Below the pieces are notes generated by a model, which did not search any database, was not told the DNA's origin, and was given only the letters and a program-made list of their open reading frames with translations. 64,000 nucleotides of DNA, from contig NZ_BJNM01000001.1 of NCBI RefSeq assembly GCF_006539685.1, positions 62,001-126,000 of the forward strand. The letters run 5' to 3'. This document shows, piece after piece, positions 44,697 to 52,602 of this stretch. The DNA comes from Gluconobacter oxydans. GTDB lineage: Bacteria; Pseudomonadota; Alphaproteobacteria; Acetobacterales; Acetobacteraceae. The translations under genes were made by a program, and so were the position numbers. Each line of letters opens with the position of its first letter. Within the stretch, counting starts at the first letter, position 1.

Positions 44697-46385
44697 ATGC
44701 CAACCCGTCATCTGACCGACAGCTACGCCGTTTCCCCCCAGATTGCCGTGCAGGATATTGCGGATCTGAAGGCGGAGGGTTTTCGCACGATCCTGTGTTT
44801 CCGTCCGGACGGGGAAGCCCCGGACCAGCCGGAAATGACGGTGATTGAAGAAGCAGCCAAAGAGGCTGGACTGGCGTTTGCGGCAATCCCCGTGAAGGCC
44901 GGGACAGTGCCGGATGAGGCGCAGGTGGCGCAGACGCGGACGGCTCTGGCCACCCTTCCGGGCCCGGTTGTCGGCTATTGCCGTTCCGGGACACGGGCGG
45001 CGCAGATCTGGGCTCTGGCGGAAGCGGGCAAGCGTCCGGCTGCGGAGATTTTCGCGGCGGCGGCCAAGGCCGGGGTGGATATCAGCGGTCTGCGGGGCCG
45101 GATCGAGAGTGTTGCGGCACCGTCTGCGGCTCCACGCAAGGGAGCGGCGCATTTTCAGGTGCTGATTATTGGCGGTGGCGCGGGTGGCCTGTCGGTTGCG
45201 GGCAGTCTGCTCAAGCGCAACAGCCATCTGTCGATCGGTGTGGTCGAGCGCTCGAACGAGCATTTCTACCAGCCGGGCTGGACGCTTGTGGGCGGGGGTG
45301 TCTTTCAGGCGGCCCAGACGCGCCGCAAGGAAGCGGATGTCATGCCGAAAGACGTCGTCTGGGTACGTCAGGCGGCGAAGTTGTTCCGGCCCGATGTGCG
45401 GGAGGTTGTTCTGGGGGACGGGTCTGTCGTTTCCTATGATGCACTGATCGTGGCGACGGGGATTACGCTGAACTGGGATGCCATTCCGGGTCTGGCGGAG
45501 ACGCTGGGCAAGAACGGTGTGACGTCGAACTACCGCTTCGATCTGGCGCCCTATACCTGGCAGCTGGTGCAGCAGCTCAAGAGCGGGACGGCGATCTTCA
45601 CGCAGCCGCCCATGCCGATTAAGTGTGCCGGTGCACCGCAGAAGGCCGTGTATCTGTCCTGTGATGCCTGGAAGCGCCGTGGCGTGCTGGATAGCATTTC
45701 GGTCGAGTTCGACACGGCCACGCCGGGACTGTTTGGCGTGAAGGAATTCGTGCCGCCGCTGATGGAATACATCAAGTGCTATCACGTCGGGCTGCATACC
45801 GGATCGAAGCTGGTGGCAGTGGATGGTCCGAACCGGACCGCCGTGTTCGAGCGCAAGGTCGGCGAAGGTGTGGAGCGCGTCGAACGCAAGTTCGACATGC
45901 TGCATGTCGTGCCGCCGCAGAGCGCGCCGCAGGTGATCCGCGAGAGTGCGCTGGCGGGTTCGGACGGGTTCGTTGAGGTCAATCCGGCGACGTTGCAGCA
46001 TGTGCGTTTCCCGGATGTGTTCGCCATTGGTGACGTGATCGGCACATCCTCAGCTAAGACGGCTGCGGCGGTTCGCGTGCAGGCGCCTGTGGTGGCGACC
46101 AATGTGCTGGCCTTCCTGAAGCATCAGGCTCCGGTTTCGGAATATGAGGGCTATGGCGCCTGTCCGCTGACGGTGGAAAACGGGCGGATCGTGCTGGCCG
46201 AGTTCCGTTATGGCGGCAAGCTGGCGCCGACGCTGCCGAAATGGCTGCTCAACGGGCAGAAGCCGACGCGTCTGGCCTGGTGGCTCAAGAAATATGTCAT
46301 GCCGCTGATGTACTGGGACGGCATGCTCAAGGGGCGCGAACTCATGGTTGCGCCCAAGCCGCTGAACGCGAAGAAGGGCGGCTGA
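44697..46385 (+). CDS. fused TIGR01244 phosphatase-like domain and SQR-like FAD oxidoreductase
   Basis: The 562-residue protein has an N-terminal TIGR01244/DUF442 domain (about 1-110) with CRSGTR, the CX5R loop of protein tyrosine phosphatase-like sulfurtransferases. The C-terminal FAD domain starts at IIGGGAGGLSVAGSLL (about 157) and resembles sulfide:quinone oxidoreductase. It has Cys-containing segments PIKCAGAPQKAVYLSCDAWK and the C-terminal FAD motif VFAIGDVIGTSSAKTAAAVRVQ. Sulfide would be oxidised to persulfide, which the neighbouring MBL enzyme converts to sulfite. The fusion is known in proteobacteria as a sulfide-detoxification protein. It follows the MBL gene by 54 bp. Confidence 0.9.
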   Translation: MPTRHLTDSYAVSPQIAVQDIADLKAEGFRTILCFRPDGEAPDQPEMTVIEEAAKEAGLAFAAIPVKAGTVPDEAQVAQTRTALATLPGPVVGYCRSGTRAAQIWALAEAGKRPAAEIFAAAAKAGVDISGLRGRIESVAAPSAAPRKGAAHFQVLIIGGGAGGLSVAGSLLKRNSHLSIGVVERSNEHFYQPGWTLVGGGVFQAAQTRRKEADVMPKDVVWVRQAAKLFRPDVREVVLGDGSVVSYDALIVATGITLNWDAIPGLAETLGKNGVTSNYRFDLAPYTWQLVQQLKSGTAIFTQPPMPIKCAGAPQKAVYLSCDAWKRRGVLDSISVEFDTATPGLFGVKEFVPPLMEYIKCYHVGLHTGSKLVAVDGPNRTAVFERKVGEGVERVERKFDMLHVVPPQSAPQVIRESALAGSDGFVEVNPATLQHVRFPDVFAIGDVIGTSSAKTAAAVRVQAPVVATNVLAFLKHQAPVSEYEGYGACPLTVENGRIVLAEFRYGGKLAPTLPKWLLNGQKPTRLAWWLKKYVMPLMYWDGMLKGRELMVAPKPLNAKKGG

Positions 46386-46392
46386 ACCGGTT

Positions 46393-47160
46393 GTGCATAT
46401 TGCGCTTGAACTGGCCTGCGGTGTCCTGATCGGATTTACGCTGGGGCTGATCGGGGGCGGGGGGTCCATCCTTGCCGTGCCCCTGATGGTCTATGTGGTG
46501 GGGGTGAAAAACCCCCATGTCGCGATCGGGACGAGTGCGATGGCCGTGGCGGTCAACGCGTTGACCGGGCTGGTAAGCCATGCCCGGGCCGGGACGGTCA
46601 AATGGAAATGCGCGGCCATTTTCGCGCCCTGCGGTGTCGTGGGGGCGCTCATCGGGGCGGCCTTCGGCAAGGCGGTGAACGGGCAGAAGCTGCTGCTCTG
46701 CTTTGCGCTGCTGATGGTCGTGGTGGGCGTTCTCATGCTGCGGGGGCGACGCAACAAGGGTGAGGCGGGGGCGGCGTGCAATCGCCAGAACATGCCGCGC
46801 GTCATGATGGCCGGGGCCGGGACGGGTGTGCTGTCCGGGTTTTTTGGGATCGGTGGCGGGTTTCTGATCGTACCCGCGCTCATTGCCTGCACGCGGATGC
46901 CCATTCTCAATGCCGTGGGAACGTCGCTTGTAGCCGTGGCCGCGCTGGGAGCCAGTACGGCGTTGAGTTACATGCTTTCGGGCTATGTGGACTGGGTGAT
47001 GGGTGCGCTGTTCGTGGCGGGGGGAATTGTGGGCAGTTTCTTCGGAACCCGGGCGGCGAAGCGTCTGTCGGGTTCCGGTGCGGCGCTGACGACGTTCTTT
47101 GCGTGCGTCATCTTCACGGTTGCGGCCTATATGATCTGGAAGAGCCTTTCGGCCCTGTAA
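46393..47160 (+). CDS. TauE/SafE family sulfite exporter
   Basis: The 255-residue membrane protein has about eight hydrophobic helices and the family motifs IGGGGSILAVPLMVYV (first half) and GIGGGFLIVPALIACTRMP (second half repeat). TauE/SafE proteins export sulfite or related anions. It starts with GTG seven bases after the SQR-like gene, so it is in the same operon, where it would remove sulfite produced by the persulfide dioxygenase. Confidence 0.92.
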   Translation: MHIALELACGVLIGFTLGLIGGGGSILAVPLMVYVVGVKNPHVAIGTSAMAVAVNALTGLVSHARAGTVKWKCAAIFAPCGVVGALIGAAFGKAVNGQKLLLCFALLMVVVGVLMLRGRRNKGEAGAACNRQNMPRVMMAGAGTGVLSGFFGIGGGFLIVPALIACTRMPILNAVGTSLVAVAALGASTALSYMLSGYVDWVMGALFVAGGIVGSFFGTRAAKRLSGSGAALTTFFACVIFTVAAYMIWKSLSAL

Positions 47161-47166
47161 GAACGA

Positions 47167-47517
47167 TCAGTCGAGGCCGAAATTCGGGAAGATGGTGAAG
47201 CAGACCATCGAAAAATAGAACATCACCGCCAGCAGGATGTGACACATATAGAGCGGCGCGATCATGGCGCCGCGCCTGCGGAAGAAGGCCATCAGCACAC
47301 CGAAGGCGGCGATGGCCACGGCAAGCGCCACGTTCAGCATGAGCCGGCTGTCGCCGTTGCTGATGGCGATGACCAGAAAGACCGAGCCCACAATGGCCGA
47401 GCCGACATGCACGGGCGTGAGGAAGCTGAAGGGGCGTTTGTACCGGGCCGCGAAAATGGCGAGCCAGACGCCCATGATCACCGTGAGAGTGAAACATCCC
47501 GTCGAAGCGTACAGCAT
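47167..47517 (-). CDS. small integral membrane protein, unknown function
   Basis: From the ATG at 47517 (MLYASTGCFTLTVIMGVWLAIFAA) the protein is 116 residues with four predicted membrane segments. The second is PVHVGSAIVGSVFLVIAIS, the third LMLNVALAVAIAAFGVLMAFF and the fourth HILLAVMFYFSMVCFTI. A GGGTGG lies 8 bases before the ATG. The frame is open to 47715 but the extra residues are unlike a protein start. No family recognised. It converges on tauE with six bases between. Confidence 0.6.
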   Translation of the reverse strand: MLYASTGCFTLTVIMGVWLAIFAARYKRPFSFLTPVHVGSAIVGSVFLVIAISNGDSRLMLNVALAVAIAAFGVLMAFFRRRGAMIAPLYMCHILLAVMFYFSMVCFTIFPNFGLD

Positions 47518-47692
47518 CTGTAATCCACCCTGTTCCTGATGTCCCTGCGCAGACTCTCGGAGCCGTGACCAGAATATTCGGAAGTCTCCGCATTCCTCAG
47601 GTCTTGCAGAACACGTTGCTCCGACTGCGTATTTACTCCAGAACGGCCTTTTGGGCCAGACGTTCCCGGATGCGGGGCGCTTTCTCCCCTGA

Positions 47693-47715
47693 GTGGTGCA
47701 GAAAAATTGTACCAC
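47693..47715. promoter_or_regulatory. imperfect inverted repeat upstream of the XRE-cupin gene
   Basis: GTGGTGCA (47693-47700) and TGTACCAC (47708-47715) are inverted repeats with one mismatch around a 7-base A-rich centre. The site lies 88 bp before the XRE-cupin start and between divergent genes. It could be an operator for that regulator; nothing proves it. Confidence 0.35.
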
Positions 47716-47802
47716 CCCCCGGTATTCTGATTTTCAAGGTTTCCTTTCTGTTTCGATATGACATACTGGTGACACGCAAGAGGCCGGGGAGGATACAAAG
47801 GG

Positions 47803-48345
47803 ATGGATCTGGGAGCACGCCTGCGATTTGTGCGGACGGCACGGAACCTGTCCCAGCGTGAATTGGCCAAGCGGACTGGTGTGACCAATTCCACGATCTC
47901 CCTCATCGAATCAGGGGACATGAATCCTTCCGTCGGAACGCTCAAGCGTATTCTGGACGGGATTCCCGTGACGCTCGGAGAGTTTTTCAGCATTGCCCCC
48001 GAGGGCGGTGAAAAGATCTTCTACCGGGCGGACGAACTGATGACGTTCGAGCAGGGCGGCGTGACCTTCCGGCAGGTCGGGGCCCCCCTGTTTGGCCGGA
48101 GCCTTCAGATCCTGCGCGAGACCTATGCGTCCGGGGCGGATACCGGGGCCACGGTCTATGCCCATGAAGGCGAAGAGGGCGGGTTTGTCCTGCACGGCCA
48201 GGTGGAAATCACGGTGGGAGACAGGCGCGAGATCCTGGGCCCGGGCGATGCCTATCATTTCGACAGCCGTCAGCCGCATCGTTTCCGCTGTCTCAGCTCC
48301 GAAGGCTGCGAGATCATCAGCGCCTGTACGCCGCCAACGTTCTAG
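47803..48345 (+). CDS. XRE family regulator with C-terminal cupin domain
   Basis: The 180-residue protein has an XRE helix-turn-helix (LRFVRTARNLSQRELAKRTGVTNSTISLIESGDMNPSVGTLKRIL) and a C-terminal cupin_2 domain (GATVYAHEGEEGGFVLHGQVEITVGDRREILGPGDAYHFDSRQPHRF) with HxGEE and HRF metal-binding-type motifs. This is the PuuR-type layout; such regulators often control amine or amino-acid catabolism. No catabolic operon is adjacent. A strong GGGGAGG lies before the ATG. Confidence 0.9.
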   Translation: MDLGARLRFVRTARNLSQRELAKRTGVTNSTISLIESGDMNPSVGTLKRILDGIPVTLGEFFSIAPEGGEKIFYRADELMTFEQGGVTFRQVGAPLFGRSLQILRETYASGADTGATVYAHEGEEGGFVLHGQVEITVGDRREILGPGDAYHFDSRQPHRFRCLSSEGCEIISACTPPTF

Positions 48346-48522
48346 GATTTCCGTCCCGAACCTTCAGAAGCCCCGCGTTCAAAAGAACGGGAGGGATGTG
48401 CTTTCCCGCAGGCTGCGGCGTTGTGTTGTGGGACTATGCCTGTCCGTATTGTGGTCCAGGGCGGGCGTGCCCAGCGGAGAGCCACGGACATGCCAGACCG
48501 TCCGTACCCAGAGAGAAACATC

Positions 48523-48918
48523 ATGTTCCGTGTGGTCGCTGCTTCTTTGCGCAGGGGGCTGGGTGCGGGGGCGATGGTCTGCGTCCTGTTACTGAGCGGT
48601 CCGGCTGCGGCAGCGAGTGTGACGCGGACGCGGGACATCTGCCCGGTTCAGCGGGCGATGCTTCAGATCGAAACGAAGACCTTTGCCGCGGCCGTGGCAG
48701 AACTGTCCCGCAAGACGAAATGCCCCGTGCTGATGGATGAGGGGCTTCTGCGCGGCGGGAACAGCATTGCCGTCGCCGGAGTTTATACGCCGCGCGAGGC
48801 TCTGATCCGGCTTCTGGGCAATGCCGAGCTGGATGTGATCGAGACGGTTCAGGGACTGGCCGTCATGCCGCTGAGCTATCGGGCCGCGCATCGCATGGAC
48901 CATGCTGAACGGATGTAG
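48523..48918 (+). CDS. stand-alone STN (secretin/TonB short N-terminal) domain protein
   Basis: The 131-residue exported protein has a signal peptide (GAGAMVCVLLLSGPAAA). One STN domain follows (MLQIETKTFAAAVAELSRKTKCPVLMDEGLLRGGNSIAVAGVYTPREALIRLLGNAELDVI), as found at the N-terminus of transducing TonB-dependent receptors such as FecA. Here it is separate: no receptor, FecR or ECF sigma gene is adjacent. An ATG at 48490 would add 11 residues; the ATG at 48523 fits the signal peptide and follows GAGAGAAAC. Confidence 0.75.
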   Translation: MFRVVAASLRRGLGAGAMVCVLLLSGPAAAASVTRTRDICPVQRAMLQIETKTFAAAVAELSRKTKCPVLMDEGLLRGGNSIAVAGVYTPREALIRLLGNAELDVIETVQGLAVMPLSYRAAHRMDHAERM

Positions 48919-48928
48919 TTCAGCTCGG

Positions 48929-49621
48929 TCAGCGGCGCCCTTTCCAGATGCGGCGTTGCAGCAGGAAGGTCAGGAGCGCCATCAGGGCGAGATAGGCCAG
49001 GACATAGACGCCAATCCGTCTGCGCTTGGCCTGATGGGGATGGGCAACCCCGTCGAGAAAGGCCGAGACGTCGCCGGCCATCTGCGCGGATGTCGCAGGC
49101 GTGCCGTCGGGATAGGTGAGCATGCCGTCCTGAAGGGGCGGGGGCATGCCGATATGCTTCCATTTCAGGGCGGTGTTGTAATAGCGGCCCTCGTCGAGCG
49201 TCACGCCTGCAGGTGTAGGAGCATAAGAGAGCAGGATCTGCCGGATTTCTTCGGCGCCCCTGGGCAGCGTCAGGGCCAGCCGGGAGAGATCGGGCGGGAG
49301 CAGTCCGTGATTGGCGAGGCGCCCCATGGCCTCGTTGGGGTAAGGCGAGAGGATGGGATCGGTGGCTGTGGCGGGGCGGGTTTTCGGATCGCCATTATCG
49401 TCCGTGCCATTGGGCATCTGCCGGTCGGCGGCCCATTTGCGGATTTGAACCGGCGAGAGTCCGAGGCGGCTCATGTCGCCATACGTGACGTGTTCCATGC
49501 CATGGCAGGCGCTGCAGACCTGCTGGAAAACCATCAGGCCGCGCTGGGCGGGTGTGCTCGCACAGGCGGGCAGGGCTGTCAGGCTGGCAGCGAGTATGAG
49601 GTTCCGGGTCCAGCGCGTCAT
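48929..49621 (-). CDS. petC: cytochrome c1 of the bc1 complex
   Basis: The 230-residue product has an N-terminal signal (LILAASLTALPACA), a CSACH heme site, the axial Met region KHIGMPPPL, and a C-terminal membrane anchor (VYVLAYLALMALLTFLL), as expected for cytochrome c1. Its ATG overlaps the cytochrome b stop (ATGA), so it is the last gene of petABC. The frame is open upstream inside the cytochrome b gene, but that is not coding. Confidence 0.93.
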   Translation of the reverse strand: MTRWTRNLILAASLTALPACASTPAQRGLMVFQQVCSACHGMEHVTYGDMSRLGLSPVQIRKWAADRQMPNGTDDNGDPKTRPATATDPILSPYPNEAMGRLANHGLLPPDLSRLALTLPRGAEEIRQILLSYAPTPAGVTLDEGRYYNTALKWKHIGMPPPLQDGMLTYPDGTPATSAQMAGDVSAFLDGVAHPHQAKRRRIGVYVLAYLALMALLTFLLQRRIWKGRR

Positions 49622-50796
49622 GACGACATCTCCCGTTCGGAGGCCAGCGGCATGACGAGCAGGAAATGGATGAACCACCAGGCTATCGCCACGCGGCTGG
49701 CGAGCAGCCATGCCGGGGTGGGTGCGTGCATTCCGGCAATGCCGAGCAGAATGAAGGCTGCGAAAGCGAGGGGCAGGGACAGGCGCACCATCGGTCGCCG
49801 TGTTGCGGGGCGGATGGTGGAACGGTCCAGCCAGGGCAGCACGAACAGGACGGCGAGGCTCCCCGAGGCGAGGAGAAGCCCGCCGAGGCGTGAGGGTACT
49901 GCGCGGAGGATCGCGTAGAACGGGGCGAAATACCATTCCGGCCGGATGTCGCGCGGTGTGACGAGCGGGTTGGCCTGAATGTAGTTGTCGGCCAGCGTCA
50001 GCAGGTCAGGGAGGAAAAAGACCAGCCCGGCATAGACCATCAGGAACAGGCAGAGCGCGAAGCCGTCGCGGCTGGTGTAATAGGGGTGGAACGGCAGGGT
50101 CTGGCTCGGGTTGACGGGATCAACGCCCGAAGGATTGTTCGATTTCACGACATGCAGCGCCGCGACATGCAGGGCGATGACGCCGAGGATCGCAAAGGCC
50201 ATCGTGAAATGCAGCACGAAAAGCCGATGCAGCGCCACGTTCCCCAAAGTGTCTCCGCCCAGCAGGAGTTCGGACAGCGGCTGCCCGATCAGGGGAATGG
50301 CATGGACGGCGTTCAGGATCACCGTGGCCCCCCAGTAGGACATCTGCCCCCAGGGCAGGACGTAACCGGCAAAGGCCGTGACCATCACCATCAGCATCAG
50401 GCCAAGCCCGGTCAGCCAGAGCAGTTCGCGCGGGGCCTTGTAGGAGCCGTACCACAGGCTGCGTCCGATATGGATGTAAAGGCAGGCGAACAGCATCGTC
50501 ACGCCACCCATGTGCAGGCTGCGAATGAACCAGCCCGAGGGGACCTGCCGGTCGATGGCTTCAACGCTGGTAAAGGCCTGCGTGATGTCGGGCGTGTAGT
50601 TGATCGCGAGGAACAGGCCGCTGGCGATCATGAAGGCCATTGTGACGATCAGGAACGCGCCGAAGCTCCACAACGCATTGAGGTTGCGGGGCATCGGGAA
50701 GGCAACGTACTGGCGGCGCAGCAGGCTCATGACCGGCAAGCGGCGTTCGAGCCAGCCGGGCGGATCTGTGTCGGGCGTTTTCAGGGGCGAAGTCAT
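49618..50796 (-). CDS. petB: cytochrome b of the bc1 complex
   Basis: The 392-residue membrane protein has eight or more transmembrane helices and the heme-ligand histidine pairs in RSLHMGGVTMLFACLYIHIGR and HRLFVLHFTMAFAILGVIALHV. The Qo-site PEW motif is in RPEWYFAPFY and the YVLPWGQMSYWGA segment is present. It oxidises ubiquinol and recycles electrons to the Qi site. It lies 12 bp after the Rieske gene and overlaps petC by four bases. Confidence 0.96.
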   Translation of the reverse strand: MTSPLKTPDTDPPGWLERRLPVMSLLRRQYVAFPMPRNLNALWSFGAFLIVTMAFMIASGLFLAINYTPDITQAFTSVEAIDRQVPSGWFIRSLHMGGVTMLFACLYIHIGRSLWYGSYKAPRELLWLTGLGLMLMVMVTAFAGYVLPWGQMSYWGATVILNAVHAIPLIGQPLSELLLGGDTLGNVALHRLFVLHFTMAFAILGVIALHVAALHVVKSNNPSGVDPVNPSQTLPFHPYYTSRDGFALCLFLMVYAGLVFFLPDLLTLADNYIQANPLVTPRDIRPEWYFAPFYAILRAVPSRLGGLLLASGSLAVLFVLPWLDRSTIRPATRRPMVRLSLPLAFAAFILLGIAGMHAPTPAWLLASRVAIAWWFIHFLLVMPLASEREMSS

Positions 50797-50808
50797 GCGG
50801 GCCGGTCT

Positions 50809-51441
50809 TCAGATCTGCTGGATGTCGGACATGCTGAAGCCCGGATCACCCGCGCTGTGGCCGATGCGGAGTTTCGTGTCGGAAAGGAATGTCACGGGCG
50901 GGACCGGCAGATTGCAGGGCGCGGGTGCGCGGCGGGCAACACGCCCTGCAGCGTCGAAGTGTGATCCGTGGCAGGGGCAGAAATATCCCCCCTTTGCTTC
51001 GGGTGTGGAGCCGGGTTTTTCGAAAGAGGGCACGCAGCCAAGATGGGTGCAGACCCCAATCAGCACGCCATACTCAGGGCGGACCGAACGGTGCCAGTTT
51101 GTCGCGTCCTTTGGCTGCTGGAGGATTTTCGAGTCCGCGTCGCGCAGGGTGGCCAGGTGGTCCGGAGCCTGAAGTGCAGCCAGCATCTGAGGTGTGCGGC
51201 GCTGGATGAAAACAGGCCAGTCCCGCCAGCGCACGGTTATGTCCTGCCCGGGCGCGAGAGACGACAGATCGACGTCCAGCAGCCGGTCGGACAGGGAAGT
51301 GGCCGCCGGATTTTTCAGGCTCTCGACAAAGGGAACGGCCAGAGCGCAGGCCCCCGCACAGCCGAGCACCACGGTCCCGGTGGCCAGCAGATCCCGCCGT
51401 CTGGTGCAATCCGAAGAAGGGGGCGTCTCGCTCTGGGTCAT
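50809..51441 (-). CDS. petA: Rieske iron-sulfur subunit of the bc1 complex
   Basis: The 210-residue protein has a twin-arginine-type N-terminus (TRRRDLLATGTVVLGCAGACALAVPF) acting as Tat signal and anchor, and the two 2Fe-2S boxes CTHLGC and CPCHGSHF. It passes one electron from ubiquinol to cytochrome c1. The ATG at 51441 starts a normal N-terminus; the open frame to 51612 overlaps the divergent cytochrome c gene and is not coding. It is first in the petABC operon. Confidence 0.95.
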   Translation of the reverse strand: MTQSETPPSSDCTRRRDLLATGTVVLGCAGACALAVPFVESLKNPAATSLSDRLLDVDLSSLAPGQDITVRWRDWPVFIQRRTPQMLAALQAPDHLATLRDADSKILQQPKDATNWHRSVRPEYGVLIGVCTHLGCVPSFEKPGSTPEAKGGYFCPCHGSHFDAAGRVARRAPAPCNLPVPPVTFLSDTKLRIGHSAGDPGFSMSDIQQI

Positions 51442-51605
51442 GCGGAACCTCTGCCGGCTGCGCCGGCTGCCCGGCAGGAAAGATGTCCGCAGGATAGGCG
51501 TCTTTGCGCTTTCGAGAAAGGCGGCGTGCAGTAGCTTTCGGGTCGTTTGGGAGCTAGTGTTTTCCGAACTGATGTAACGACGCAAATTGCGGAAGGGCCC
51601 CGGAC

Positions 51606-52082
51606 ATGACAACGAAATCCCGCTTCAGGATCATGCTTGCGGCTCTTCTGGGCCTGATGCCGCTCATGGCGTCCCAGGCTATCGCGGCGGATGGAGTGGC
51701 GCTGTACCGGGGAAAATGCGCGATGTGTCACGGACCTGCGGGCGCCGGGCGTCCGGGGACTTTTCCTCCGCTTGCGGGTCGAGTCGGGCAGATTGCGGGC
51801 AATCCGGATGGGAAAGCGTATCTGGCGGCGGTGCTGCTGAACGGGCTGCATGGTCCGATCACGGTGGACGGACAGTCCTACAAGGGATTCATGCCCTCAT
51901 TCCGCGCATTGTCGGATGAGGATATCGCAGCCGTTCTGGCCTATGTCAGCACTCTGGGTAACAGCGCGGCGCCTGCGGGGATATCCGCCCAGGATGTGGC
52001 CTCCGTCAGGGCTGCGCCGATGGATGCGGCCGCGGTTCAGGCGAAACGGGCCGCCCTTCAGACGGCTCATGTGATCCCCTGA
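51606..52082 (+). CDS. monoheme cytochrome c (c-552-like electron carrier)
   Basis: A 158-residue exported class I cytochrome c with a signal peptide (IMLAALLGLMPLMASQAIA), heme site CAMCH and axial Met in GFMPSFRALSDEDIAAVLAYV. It is divergent from petABC, 164 bp apart, so it is the probable electron acceptor of the bc1 complex. Gluconobacter is known for having bc1 and a soluble cytochrome c but no recognised cytochrome c oxidase, so its final partner is unclear. Confidence 0.9.
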   Translation: MTTKSRFRIMLAALLGLMPLMASQAIAADGVALYRGKCAMCHGPAGAGRPGTFPPLAGRVGQIAGNPDGKAYLAAVLLNGLHGPITVDGQSYKGFMPSFRALSDEDIAAVLAYVSTLGNSAAPAGISAQDVASVRAAPMDAAAVQAKRAALQTAHVIP

Positions 52083-52209
52083 CCGAAAACGGACATATTT
52101 TGTTACCAAACAAACGTAAATGCGTCTTGTAACGGTGCGTCCATATCTGACTAGCTGCGTTCATTCCAAGTGATGCCAGCCGGTGAAATGGCCAGAGAGG
52201 GGAAGGACC

Positions 52210-52587
52210 ATGTCACAGACCATAGTGCCGCATACTTTACCGCTAAAGAACGTCCACGTTCCCGCTCGGGACCGGACGGCTACCCGGGCACCGGGCCGGC
52301 CGGTCAATCTGAGGCTCAAGGACAATATCCTGGCGGCGATCGCACGAGTGCTCGTGGAAGAGGGCTATCAGGGCCTCACCATCAGCCGCGTCGCCAAGGC
52401 TGCTGGTGTCTCGACCGCGACGGTCTATCGGCGCTGGCCGACGAAGCAGGCCATGTTCTTTGATGCGATGCGTCTGTGGCGTGATGATCTGACCCCGCAG
52501 ATCGATACGGGCAGCTTCGCCGGTGACGTGGATGAACTCATCGCCGCCCGTATCCGGTTTCTGGCGCGCAGCCTGATTGCCGGCTGA
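52210..52587 (+). CDS. TetR-type regulator, C-terminally truncated
   Basis: The 125-residue product contains a complete TetR helix-turn-helix (NILAAIARVLVEEGYQGLTISRVAKAAGVSTATVYRRWPTKQAMFFDAM) after a 40-residue extension. It ends soon after (RIRFLARSLIAG). Normal TetR proteins run to about 190-210 residues with a ligand-binding domain that is missing here. The stop is 15 bp from the end of the convergent TonB receptor gene, with no room for a lost domain, so a deletion may have joined the two. It could still bind DNA or be a remnant. The ATG has a GGGGAAGGA site. Confidence 0.72.
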   Translation: MSQTIVPHTLPLKNVHVPARDRTATRAPGRPVNLRLKDNILAAIARVLVEEGYQGLTISRVAKAAGVSTATVYRRWPTKQAMFFDAMRLWRDDLTPQIDTGSFAGDVDELIAARIRFLARSLIAG

Positions 52588-52602
52588 GCGCTTACAGAGG
52601 CC

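Noticed and set aside
52083-52209. insertion sequence or transposon end near the truncated TetR
   Set aside because: No terminal inverted repeats, target duplication or transposase fragment found; simple deletion explains the truncation better.
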